Shown one piece after another: positions 36,622 through 44,198 of a stretch of 62,967 nt of DNA (position 1 is the stretch's first letter; each line of letters starts with the position of its first letter). Under the pieces are notes generated by a model. That model ran no database searches, was not told where the DNA came from, and saw nothing but the letters and a program-made list of their open reading frames with translations. The translations under genes and the position numbers were made by a program. This stretch comes from Arcobacter sp. (GTDB lineage Bacteria > Campylobacterota > Campylobacteria > Campylobacterales > Arcobacteraceae): the NCBI GenBank assembly GCA_003252105.1, contig QKDL01000081.1, positions 1-62,967 of the forward strand, read 5' to 3'.

Positions 36622-38838
36622 TTATGCTTTTTTAGCTATATAGATTTTTTGAAAAGTATCCCAAAGTAGTATTGCTGAACCTATAATCATCATACCATCT
36701 GGAAGTATTCTAAACCACATCCAACCTTGCATATTTTCTAAAACTTCTCTACTTCTTGCAGCATAATATCCAAGTTCATGAGCTACTGCTGTTTGTTCAA
36801 AACCTATAATTATTGTAGGAAGAACATATAGTAAAGTTCCTATTGTTATCATCCAAAAAGCTGTTTTACTTAAAGCTTCATCCCATTTTAAGCCTTTTGC
36901 CAAAGAGTTTGCTCGTGCTGTCATATAGATAAATGCTATTGCTATATATCCAAATGCACCAAGTAAAGCTACATGACCATGAGGCATAATAAGATAAGTA
37001 CCATGTGAATAGTAACTAATAGTTGGAGTATTAATAACCATACCTAAGAAACCTGCTCCAAACCAGTTTAAAAATGCTGAACCAGCCAACCACATAAAAG
37101 GGATACCAAAGTCAAATCTTTTACCCTCAGCTTTTATATGATTTTGTTCTTTAATTGCTTCAATCATTAAAAGTGCTAAAGGTAATGGTTCAAGTGCAGA
37201 AAAAATCCCACCAATTGCAATCCAATATTCATCAAGTCCTTGCCACCAATAATGATGACCAACTCCTAACGTTCCTGATGCCATTATTAAAAATAATTCA
37301 AACAACATAACTTTTTCAGCTGTTTTTTCACGAACTAATCCAAGTGCTACAGATAAAAATGCTATAACACCAGCTGCAAATAGTTCAAATGTAAGTTCAA
37401 CCCAAAGATGTACAACCCACCATCTATAATAATCATCAACTGTAAAGTTTGGCATAATCTTATGTATAGGCATCATCCCTGCTATATAAAGGGTTGCTAT
37501 ACCAAATGCAGACCAGATGATAGTTCCAATAAGAAGTTTATTTCCTGCTGCTTTTCTGATTGTACTATAAACCATTCCAAACCAAAGAACCAGTCCTATT
37601 ACTAAACCAATATCCCAAATACGACCAAGATTTAATAACTCTCTTCCTTCATTTCCAAGCCAAAACCATGTTTCTCTCATTTGTCCTGTTGCACCTAAAT
37701 AGATACCAATAAGACCACCACCGCCAACTACTAATAGTGCAACCCATAAAATATCTACAAGTCTTGGGATTTTTAAATCACGCCCTGAAACAAGTGGAGC
37801 AATAAGAAGTCCACCCACAAGCCAACCTACAGCAACCCAAATAATTGCTAGATTCGTATGTAATGCTCTCATAACATTAAATGGTAAAATATCTTGAGAA
37901 AGTATAAAGTTTTCAGTTGGATCTACATATATGTGTGCTAAATATCCACCAAGTACCATTTGCAAGAATATAAATAAAGCCACAATAGGAACATATTTTA
38001 AAAGTTTTTCTTGTGATGGAAATATTTTTGTTATTCTTAAAGGCTCTGAAAGTTCACCATCTTGATGCTCTTTATTAAAAAGTTTTTCATAAGCAACATA
38101 CACAACCACAATAGTAAATGCCCAAAGAAGTAAAAACTCCCATAGTGAAACAAAATGTGAGTTGAAGTTTACATCTTGGTCAATTAGTGGTTCAGGTGGC
38201 CAATTGTTTGACCAAGTTCTATTTGTTCCTGGTCTTAGACTCGAAGCTACAAGTTGTGACCAATCAAAAAATGCTGCAATCTTTAAAGCTTCATTTGGTT
38301 TTATTACTCCAGCACGCCAAGCTCTTTCATGATCACCATTTACTAAAAAATCTATAAGATATTTAACATTTGATTTATATGCTTGACTTGAAGCATTTGT
38401 ATAAACTACTTTTTCTTCTGCTAAAACAGTTTGTTCTTTTATATCTTGTTTTGTTTTTTCTTTTATTGCTCCTTGTTCAACTTTAGAGAGATTATTCCAA
38501 GTTTTTCCATACAGTTGTAAACCATAAAAATCATTTAAATACTCAGCTCTTTTATGTAAAAACTCTGTTGTGAAATCTGGACCTAAATATGCTCCCATAC
38601 CAAGTAAAGTTCCATAATCCATAAGGTCAAATTGTTGAAATAGTGCTTTCCCTTCAACAATATCATCATAGGTGTATAAAACCTCATTGTTTATTGATAC
38701 CACTTTTTTGGGAAGAGGTGGCACTTCCTTTGCAAGGTTTGCAGTAAAGTATATAAGTATAGTAATCATAAATATACCTATAATCCAAAAACTAGCGTAT
38801 AAACCTCTTTTGCTCATCAGCTTATCAACTATAGACAT
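36622..38838 (-). CDS. norZ: Quinol-dependent nitric oxide reductase (qNOR/NorZ)
   Basis: The 738-residue single-subunit enzyme has a TM helix near the N-terminus (about 15-35) and a periplasmic cytochrome-c-like domain without a CxxCH (about 40-230). The NorB-like haem-copper core of about 12 helices follows. Conserved His-bearing segments are RALHTNLAIIWVAVGW, VHLWVELTFELFAAG, GVGHHYWWQGLDEYW (binuclear FeB site) and HGHVALLGAFGYIAIAF. The fusion of a NorC-like domain with NorB and the lack of haem c identify the quinol type. It reduces NO to N2O. It is divergent from an Rrf2 regulator with palindromic operators between. It has no Crp/Fnr-type operator. Confidence 0.95.
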   Translation of the reverse strand: MSIVDKLMSKRGLYASFWIIGIFMITILIYFTANLAKEVPPLPKKVVSINNEVLYTYDDIVEGKALFQQFDLMDYGTLLGMGAYLGPDFTTEFLHKRAEYLNDFYGLQLYGKTWNNLSKVEQGAIKEKTKQDIKEQTVLAEEKVVYTNASSQAYKSNVKYLIDFLVNGDHERAWRAGVIKPNEALKIAAFFDWSQLVASSLRPGTNRTWSNNWPPEPLIDQDVNFNSHFVSLWEFLLLWAFTIVVVYVAYEKLFNKEHQDGELSEPLRITKIFPSQEKLLKYVPIVALFIFLQMVLGGYLAHIYVDPTENFILSQDILPFNVMRALHTNLAIIWVAVGWLVGGLLIAPLVSGRDLKIPRLVDILWVALLVVGGGGLIGIYLGATGQMRETWFWLGNEGRELLNLGRIWDIGLVIGLVLWFGMVYSTIRKAAGNKLLIGTIIWSAFGIATLYIAGMMPIHKIMPNFTVDDYYRWWVVHLWVELTFELFAAGVIAFLSVALGLVREKTAEKVMLFELFLIMASGTLGVGHHYWWQGLDEYWIAIGGIFSALEPLPLALLMIEAIKEQNHIKAEGKRFDFGIPFMWLAGSAFLNWFGAGFLGMVINTPTISYYSHGTYLIMPHGHVALLGAFGYIAIAFIYMTARANSLAKGLKWDEALSKTAFWMITIGTLLYVLPTIIIGFEQTAVAHELGYYAARSREVLENMQGWMWFRILPDGMMIIGSAILLWDTFQKIYIAKKA

Positions 38839-38856
38839 CTGTTGCTCCTGTTTTAA

Positions 38857-38876
38857 TTTCTACCTATAAGTAGTAT
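38857..38876. promoter_or_regulatory. Operator copy 1 (CTAC-CTATAA-GTAG) near the NO reductase start
   Basis: Inverted repeat in the divergent norZ/rrf2 spacer, 19 bp upstream of the norZ ATG. It shares TTCTACCTnTAAGTAG with the second copy at 38904-38923; centres are 47 bp apart. Likely bound by the adjacent Rrf2 regulator. Confidence 0.6.
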
Positions 38877-38903
38877 TTTGAAATATTAACCTATTTAAAT
38901 TTA

Positions 38904-38923
38904 ATTCTACCTTTAAGTAGAAT
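38904..38923. promoter_or_regulatory. Operator copy 2 (ATTCTAC-CTTTAA-GTAGAAT), perfect 7-bp arms
   Basis: A stronger inverted repeat than copy 1, centred at 38913.5, about 48 bp upstream of the regulator gene. Two copies of the same inverted repeat between a target gene and an Rrf2 gene suggest autoregulation and control of norZ. Confidence 0.65.
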
Positions 38924-38949
38924 ATATTGTTTTAAAGATTTTTTTGTGA

Positions 38950-38955
38950 TACAAT
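38950..38955 (+). promoter_or_regulatory. -10 box TACAAT giving a leaderless rrf2 transcript
   Basis: TGTGA-TACAAT ends 6 bases before the ATG at 38962. Transcription would start at or next to the A of the ATG, and no ribosome binding site is present. This predicts a leaderless mRNA. Confidence 0.6.
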
Positions 38956-38961
38956 ACTCCT

Positions 38962-39354
38962 ATGAAATTAAACACTACATCTCAATATGCTCTTAGAATC
39001 ATGGAACTTATTGCAAAAGAACAAGATAGATTACATAATGCAAAAGTTATATCTGAAAAACTTTCTATCCCTTATAAATATTTAACTAAAATAATGACTA
39101 TGTTAGTAAATGCAAATCTAATATTGTCCATAAGGGGAAGAGATGGTGGATATAAACTTACAAAACCTCCTCAAGAGATAAAACTCATACAAATATTAGA
39201 AGCTGTAAAAGAGAGTGTAGAACAAAAAGAGTGTGTATTGGGTTTAGGTCTTTGTAAAGAGAGTAAAAAATGTGCTTTACATGATATTTGGAAAGAGCCT
39301 AAAAAAAGTATATTAGCACTATTCAATGAAAATACACTAGCAGAAATAATTTAG
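38962..39354 (+). CDS. Rrf2 family regulator with three cysteines (NsrR-like, NO-sensing candidate)
   Basis: The 130-residue protein has the Rrf2 winged helix (MKLNTTSQYALRIMELIA, ISEKLSIPYKYLTKIMTMLVNANLI, SIRGRDGGYKL). Three cysteines follow, spaced C-x6-C-x5-C (about residues 93-106: ECVLGLGLCKESKKC), the usual ligand set for an Fe-S cluster in NsrR and IscR. It is divergent from NO reductase with two shared palindromes between, and there are no isc genes nearby. This favours an NsrR-type NO sensor over IscR. The assignment is inferred from context. Confidence 0.85.
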   Translation: MKLNTTSQYALRIMELIAKEQDRLHNAKVISEKLSIPYKYLTKIMTMLVNANLILSIRGRDGGYKLTKPPQEIKLIQILEAVKESVEQKECVLGLGLCKESKKCALHDIWKEPKKSILALFNENTLAEII

Positions 39355-39356
39355 AT

Positions 39357-39662
39357 TTATCCTGCTAGTTTTGCTTTTACTTCATCACTTGCCATAGAGA
39401 TATTCCATGCAGGTTCCCAAACAAGATCTATTTTAACACCTTTGACTTCTTCTAAGTCTCGTAAGATTGCTTCTTCAACCCATTGTAAAATCATTTGATG
39501 AAGAGGACAAGCTTTTGTACTAAGTGTCATCGTAACTATAACATCTGTATCTTCACATACTGCATCGTAAATTAACCCCATTTCTACTAGATTAAATCCC
39601 ACTTCAGGGTCATTTACTGTTGAGATTGCTTTAAATATTTCATCTTTTGTATAACTCATCAT
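39357..39662 (-). CDS. MIP18/DUF59 family Fe-S assembly protein (PaaD/SufT-like)
   Basis: The 101-residue protein has the DUF59 core: AISTVNDPEVGFNLVEMGLIYD, VIVTMTLSTKACPLHQMILQWVEEAI (conserved Cys about 58) and VDLVWEPAWNISMAS. Members help place Fe-S clusters in target proteins. It is the third gene of the DUF2249/12-TM/DUF59 operon (1 bp after the previous gene), under the composite Crp/Fnr plus Fur-like promoter. Repair of NO-damaged Fe-S centres is a sensible hypothesis. Confidence 0.88.
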   Translation of the reverse strand: MMSYTKDEIFKAISTVNDPEVGFNLVEMGLIYDAVCEDTDVIVTMTLSTKACPLHQMILQWVEEAILRDLEEVKGVKIDLVWEPAWNISMASDEVKAKLAG

Positions 39663-39663
39663 T

Positions 39664-40899
39664 TTAACCTTTAAAATTAATCATATAAAAAATATCTTTT
39701 ATTAAAAAGATACTACCAACAAACAAAAAACTTACGCCACTTTTATAAACTAAATCGTTTTGTAAAAAAAGTGCTACAGCTATAGTTACAATACCAACAA
39801 TACTAAAAAACAATTGCATATTTGCACTTTTGTTAGGTATCATATCTGCTAACATTGGTACTTTTTTCTTACCAACAAATGCAGAGAATCTTTCAAACCA
39901 AACTAAAAAAGGTACAATCTTATAAAGATGACCTATGATAATATAAGCAATAAATCCAGAAAATCCAAGCCATGAACTGCTTAATAGTAGATTTTGATTT
40001 GGATAACTTATATAAAGAATTGCTAAAAATAAAGAACAGAATAAACAAATATATGAAAAGGTAATACTTTTAAAGTAGATATCTTTTTCTATTCTTACCC
40101 TTTTTTTGTATATTATATATATTTGATAAAAGTATAAAAACAAAGCAAATATACACAAAATATATCCAGCAAATTCAAAAAAATCATTTTTTATAAGTGC
40201 ACTTAAACTAACACTTAGTATTCCAATACTTATAAAAACTAAAGCTGTTTTTACATAACTCCAAGAGAAGTCGTGGCTTAACCAAAACATAGGAAGAAGT
40301 ATCAAACTCATACCCATGATTGTAATACCTACATATCCAAAAAGTACAAAATATACATGCACTTTTAAAAAATTATGAACATCAACGTTGATTATTCCAC
40401 TATATCCCATAGCTAAGACTATACCTACAATAAGCCCCAAAAGTAAAAATATATTTGCTACTAAAACTGAGACCATTACAAAATTTAGTTTTTTGACTTT
40501 TAAAATAGTTAAAAAAGTCTCAAATAAAAATATCCCAAAAGAGATAAAAGCTATCACGCCACCAAAAGGTAATAATAAAGGGCTAAAGTAAAATCCAAGA
40601 GCCATAAGGATAGAACCTAATAAAAGTAATGGATATATTACATAATAAACATCTACTGCAAAATGTCCTATCTCTAATACTACAGGAATGAGTTGAGCCA
40701 TTGCACCAAAAATTATCATCATCACAAAACCTAATAAAAATAGATGTACCCAAGATAGGGTACTACTATTTAGAAAATGGCTAAGTTTTACATCAAATCC
40801 AAACAATAAAACAACACAAAAAGCATATACCAAAATACCTATTATAAAAAAAGGTGCTACAAGTTTAAATGGTGGGGCATAAGCTGTTGAGATATTCAT
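39664..40899 (-). CDS. Twelve-helix membrane protein, haem-copper-oxidase/NnrS-like, unknown function
   Basis: The 411-residue, very hydrophobic protein has about 12 TM helices. It has repeated His-containing helices reminiscent of the haem-copper subunit I fold (LSWVHLFLLGFVMMIIFGAM, VDVHNFLKVHVYFVLFGYVGIT, AYIIIGHLYKIVPFLVWFERF). It lacks the full ligand set of an oxidase. Proteins of this type occur in NO and denitrification clusters together with DUF2249 and DUF59 genes, as here. It may bind haem and sense or handle NO (inference). Confidence 0.7.
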   Translation of the reverse strand: MNISTAYAPPFKLVAPFFIIGILVYAFCVVLLFGFDVKLSHFLNSSTLSWVHLFLLGFVMMIIFGAMAQLIPVVLEIGHFAVDVYYVIYPLLLLGSILMALGFYFSPLLLPFGGVIAFISFGIFLFETFLTILKVKKLNFVMVSVLVANIFLLLGLIVGIVLAMGYSGIINVDVHNFLKVHVYFVLFGYVGITIMGMSLILLPMFWLSHDFSWSYVKTALVFISIGILSVSLSALIKNDFFEFAGYILCIFALFLYFYQIYIIYKKRVRIEKDIYFKSITFSYICLFCSLFLAILYISYPNQNLLLSSSWLGFSGFIAYIIIGHLYKIVPFLVWFERFSAFVGKKKVPMLADMIPNKSANMQLFFSIVGIVTIAVALFLQNDLVYKSGVSFLFVGSIFLIKDIFYMINFKG

Positions 40900-40912
40900 A
40901 AAGTATTACCTT

Positions 40913-41236
40913 TTATCCCATACAACAGTTATCAGAAAAATCAGTTGCATTTGATGAAATAGATTTTTTTGTAAATACCACTTTTACTTTTCCATCTTTT
41001 ATATCTTCTTGTGTAAAATCAAACTCACTATCAATTTTAGGGAAAAGACCAGCAGGAGATTTATGGTTTATCATTACAAGTTTTGATGTTTCATCTAAAA
41101 GTTGTAAACCAATCATTGCATTTACCATAGGATGAGGTGGTTCACACATACTTGTATCAAATGTATATATAGTAACTGTATCAACAACATCTTTAAAAAA
41201 ATCTACTGTTGAACCTTCGGGGTTAAATTTTTCCAT
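40913..41236 (-). CDS. DUF2249-like small protein with C-terminal di-cysteine
   Basis: The 107-residue protein contains TSMCEPPHPMVNAMIGLQLL and LVMINHKSPAGLFPKI. This is the P-x-E/H-P-(M/L)-x-x-(I/L) and KSPxxLFP pattern of the DUF2249 (TusA-like fold) family. The C-terminus ends in NCCMG, a possible metal or cluster ligand. It is the first gene of the operon with the 12-TM and DUF59 genes. DUF2249 proteins occur in NO-related loci; biochemical function unknown. Confidence 0.72.
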   Translation of the reverse strand: MEKFNPEGSTVDFFKDVVDTVTIYTFDTSMCEPPHPMVNAMIGLQLLDETSKLVMINHKSPAGLFPKIDSEFDFTQEDIKDGKVKVVFTKKSISSNATDFSDNCCMG

Positions 41237-41264
41237 TTTTTATCCTTTTAAAAATTTATATGAA

Positions 41265-41306
41265 AGTATATTTTTTTTGATAATTGTTATCATTGATTTA
41301 CATCAA
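41265..41306 (-). promoter_or_regulatory. Promoter of the DUF2249 operon: Crp/Fnr-type operator, Fur-like palindrome, -10 box
   Basis: The operator TTGATTTACATCAA is at 41293-41306, abutted by TGATAATTGTTATCA at 41278-41292, with TATACT at 41265-41270. Spacing is 29.5 bp. It is the same 29-bp composite as at 35896-35924, differing at 4 positions. Confidence 0.78.
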
Positions 41307-41346
41307 GAAAAATTTATTTTAGATTGAATAATATTTGCCATAAAAA

Positions 41347-41369
41347 AAGCCCCTTTTGGTAAGGGGCTT
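41347..41369 (-). terminator. Strong intrinsic terminator of the FmdE-kinase operon
   Basis: AAGCCCCTT-loop-AAGGGGCTT, followed on the minus strand by a run of seven U (41348-41342). It lies about 160 bp after the kinase stop. The 160-bp stretch 41370-41530 between them holds no gene; it has two weak inverted repeats (GATTC/GAATC and GTTTGTT/AACAAAC) and an AT-rich remainder, so the operon has a long 3' UTR. Confidence 0.85.
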
Positions 41370-41530
41370 AATGATTTAATTTTAATTATTTTTTTATATT
41401 GTTAGATTCCTAAGAATCACCATTTTTTTTACTTAATAGTTTGTTTATATTACTAACAAACTTAAGTAGTTTCAAAAGTATATATTAAAATTAAAAAAGA
41501 AAAATAGACTTAGGTCAAGAAAATAAAACT

Positions 41531-43291
41531 TTATAGTTTTTGTGGTAATTCAATAGTAAATTCTGCACCATTTGGTATATCATGAGCATAGATATTACCT
41601 TTTAAATTTTTATTTACGATGGTTTTACACATATTTAAACCTAATCCAGTACCTTGTGATTTGTGTTTTGTTGTAAAATAAGGATCAAATATTTTTGATA
41701 AATTTTCCTCTCCTATGCCACCTGCATTGTCTTTAATAGATATTGATATTTGATTTTTTATATTTGAAATATTTATATAAATTTTTTTATCTTGATAATT
41801 GGTTTTCATAAAGGCATCTTTTGAGTTATTTAGTATATTTAATAGTATTTGAGAAAAATCTCCAGGGATAGAAGATATTTCTATAAACTTTTCTTTATAT
41901 AATTTTTCTATTTGTATATTGTGGTTATGAAATGTAGAGCTTACAATATTTATTGTTTTGTTTATAATATCAATAAGATTAAAGGTTTCCTCTTTTTTAT
42001 TCAATTTATTAAAATTTGCAAATTCATTTATTGTTTCTGATAGTTTTTGAGCAGTGTTACTAACCATTATTAAAGATTCATTTAAATCTTCATCATCTAA
42101 TATATCTAATTCTTTTTTTAGCATCACGCCACTAACACAAGTTGAAATTACGGAAAGGGGTTGTCTCCAATGATGAGCAATATTTTCAATCATCTCATTT
42201 AACTGTAATACTTTTTCATGTTCAAATAATAATTTATCTTTTTCCCTATTTTTATGAATTTCAATGGTAATCTTTTTTTCTAAATTTTTATTTAATTCTT
42301 CAAGCTCTTTTTTATGAGTAATATCATATCTTACACCAACATAACCTATTAAATTTCCTTTTTCATCATAGTCAGGTGAAATGTTAGCTTTAACCCAATA
42401 ATATCCTTTGTCCTTTTTTAGATTTTTTACCTCTCCTGCCCAAACTTGTCCTTTTTTTATTGTTTGCCACATCTCATAAAAAGCACTTTTAGGCATATCT
42501 GGATGTCTAATTATATTGTGAGGTTTTCCTATTAACTCTTCTTTTGAATATCCACTGATTTTGCAAAAGGCATTACTTGCATAAGTAATAGTTCCTTTTA
42601 AATCAGTTTTTGAATATATTACATAATCACTGATAATATCTATAGATTTTTGTAATTCATTTGTTTTTTCTTTGATTGCATCTTCAAGTTTTTTTGTATT
42701 GTTTTTTATCTTTCTATTGGCTGGATAAAATATGAATATCCCTTCAATTATTACTACTAAGATTATTCCAATAAAAAATAGTGCACCTTTAGATTTTAGA
42801 TATTGGATTTTCCTTGTATAGTCTTCTTCGTGCACTTTAACTATATTATCTAGTTTTATAAGAATAGATTGTGATTTTTTTTCAATATCTTTTAATAAGG
42901 CATCATTTTTGTTAGTAATAAAAGTTTCTAAATCTGTTAAAAAAATAGTAAATTCATCATTAAAGTTATCTTTATTGTAGATTTTCAAAATATTATCAGA
43001 ATTAATATTTTTCAATAAATAAATATGTGATTTTTCTATTTTATCAAGAGCATCAATAAAGTCATTATGATAATCAGGGTTTTTTTGATATTTATTAGCT
43101 AATATCACAAGTTTTTGAGACAACATTCTTTGACTACCACTTATATTTATATTTATTCCATCATTTTCAACAGATTCAATAATATCTTTTAGATTTACAT
43201 ACCCTAAAGAAGAAAAAATTATAATCAAAAATAAAGCAGGTATATAATGGTTTATCAATTCTTTATTTGGGAAAAAGTTGTAAAATTTCAT
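41531..43291 (-). CDS. Histidine kinase with PilJ/NarX-like sensor and PAS domain
   Basis: The ATG at 43291, one base after the upstream stop, gives 586 residues. The longer frame to 43393 overlaps the FmdE gene and has no ribosome binding site. TM1 is at about 14-34. The periplasmic domain has the P-box-like ISGSQRMLSQK (about 50-60), as in PilJ and NarX-type nitrate sensors. TM2 is followed by an Aer-type PAS domain (HNIIRHPDMPK), a coiled coil, IAHHWRQPLSVIST and an intact ATPase domain (DNAGGI, GTGLGL). It may combine nitrate or nitrite and redox sensing. No cognate response regulator is adjacent. It is co-transcribed with the FmdE-like gene. Confidence 0.9.
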   Translation of the reverse strand: MKFYNFFPNKELINHYIPALFLIIIFSSLGYVNLKDIIESVENDGININISGSQRMLSQKLVILANKYQKNPDYHNDFIDALDKIEKSHIYLLKNINSDNILKIYNKDNFNDEFTIFLTDLETFITNKNDALLKDIEKKSQSILIKLDNIVKVHEEDYTRKIQYLKSKGALFFIGIILVVIIEGIFIFYPANRKIKNNTKKLEDAIKEKTNELQKSIDIISDYVIYSKTDLKGTITYASNAFCKISGYSKEELIGKPHNIIRHPDMPKSAFYEMWQTIKKGQVWAGEVKNLKKDKGYYWVKANISPDYDEKGNLIGYVGVRYDITHKKELEELNKNLEKKITIEIHKNREKDKLLFEHEKVLQLNEMIENIAHHWRQPLSVISTCVSGVMLKKELDILDDEDLNESLIMVSNTAQKLSETINEFANFNKLNKKEETFNLIDIINKTINIVSSTFHNHNIQIEKLYKEKFIEISSIPGDFSQILLNILNNSKDAFMKTNYQDKKIYINISNIKNQISISIKDNAGGIGEENLSKIFDPYFTTKHKSQGTGLGLNMCKTIVNKNLKGNIYAHDIPNGAEFTIELPQKL

Positions 43292-43292
43292 T

Positions 43293-43889
43293 TTAATTAT
43301 ATATAGTAAGTACTTTGTCAAGATTATTAAATATATCTTCAACTTTTTTTTGCCAAAGTTTTCCAAATAAAGTTTTTTCATCTTTTGTTGCAATATTATT
43401 AAATAGTTTTTGCATCAAATCAGGTATTCTTGGATCCATGTTTATAGTTGTATGATTATAATCAATTTGTACAGTTTGATTGGTATCTAGTCGTTGAAAT
43501 TTTATATTGATAGTATTTTTATCATTAAATTGCATTAGATTATATCTTTTAAATTGATTATTTAAACCTTTAAATCCATAACTATCAGTAGCTCCTGTAA
43601 TTTGTGTGATTACATTTGCAATAACACCTGTTGTTCCTATTGAACTATCATCTTTAAAGCTTACTAATATTTCTCCTCTTTTTGGAATTTCATCTTTATA
43701 TAAATATTTTAAAGCTTCTTTAGTGATAATATATGCACCTGCAATAGTTGGACAACTATGTCCTGCTGATTTAACAATATCTAAATAACTAAATTCAACA
43801 ATACCATCTTCAAAAGTACCTAAAAAATCTGATAATTTATCTTGAAGTTTTATTGTTTCTATATTATTGAAAAAATCTGGATAATGCAT
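43293..43889 (-). CDS. FmdE-like protein (PF02663-type), unknown substrate
   Basis: The 198-residue soluble protein contains the FmdE core AGHSCPTIAGAYIITKEALKYLY, with the GHxCP motif, and SFKDDSSIGTTGVIANVITQITGAT. FmdE-like proteins occur in molybdenum-enzyme operons and can bind metal through the conserved His and Cys. The usual C-terminal zinc finger is absent. It is the first gene of an operon with a PilJ/PAS kinase and is controlled by the bidirectional Crp/Fnr-type promoter. Function is unknown; a ligand- or metal-binding partner of the kinase is possible. Confidence 0.8.
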   Translation of the reverse strand: MHYPDFFNNIETIKLQDKLSDFLGTFEDGIVEFSYLDIVKSAGHSCPTIAGAYIITKEALKYLYKDEIPKRGEILVSFKDDSSIGTTGVIANVITQITGATDSYGFKGLNNQFKRYNLMQFNDKNTINIKFQRLDTNQTVQIDYNHTTINMDPRIPDLMQKLFNNIATKDEKTLFGKLWQKKVEDIFNNLDKVLTIYN

Positions 43890-43914
43890 ATTAATACCTT
43901 TTATAAATTTATGA

Positions 43915-43984
43915 ATTTTAACATCAAAAGAAAAATTTGTAATTGATTTAAATCAATATAAAAATAGTAATTTTTAAGTAAAAT
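43915..43984. promoter_or_regulatory. Bidirectional promoter: one Crp/Fnr-type operator serving both strands
   Basis: The perfect palindrome TTGATTTAAATCAA is at 43943-43956. TAAAAT boxes lie at 43915-43920 (minus strand, with TGT in front) and at 43979-43984 (plus strand). Both are exactly 29.5 bp from the operator centre. It should drive the FmdE-kinase operon leftwards and the zinc-ribbon gene rightwards. Confidence 0.8.
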
Positions 43985-44009
43985 CAATTTATAAGTCTGG
44001 GAGTATAAA

Positions 44010-44198
44010 ATGTTTTTTAACCTTTTTAAGAAAAAGAAATATATTAAGATGAAACTTCCAAAATATGTATGCAAACATTGTAAATATACTTGCAAAAATT
44101 GTGATATGCTTTTTTGTTATTCTTGTCATATGAATGAAGCTAATCCTTGTCCAAAATGTGGCAAAAGAAATATTGACTATCAAAAAAATAACTCTTAG
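44010..44198 (+). CDS. 62-residue cysteine-rich zinc-ribbon protein
   Basis: The protein starts MFFNLFKKKKYIKMKLPKYV and carries CKHC, CKNC, CYSCH and CPKC: four CxxC pairs plus a His, enough for two zinc or Fe-S sites. The N-terminus is strongly basic. No family name is known to me. The gene sits behind the Crp/Fnr-type operator with a correctly spaced -10 box, and the predicted start near 43991 leaves a leader of about 19 nt. It ends in a 4-bp overlap with the convergent nrdG. Anaerobic or NO-dependent expression is predicted. Confidence 0.75.
   Translation: MFFNLFKKKKYIKMKLPKYVCKHCKYTCKNCDMLFCYSCHMNEANPCPKCGKRNIDYQKNNS

Noticed and set aside
43292-43393. Longer N-terminus for the PilJ/PAS kinase (start at 43393)
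   Set aside because: It lies wholly inside the FmdE-like gene in another frame; the ATG at 43291 leads directly into the TM helix.
43901-44183. Two hydrophobic minus-strand frames of about 64 codons opposite the zinc-ribbon gene
   Set aside because: They run against the cysteine-rich gene and the regulon promoter, have no ribosome binding site, and their hydrophobicity is a reflection of Lys/Asn codons on the other strand.
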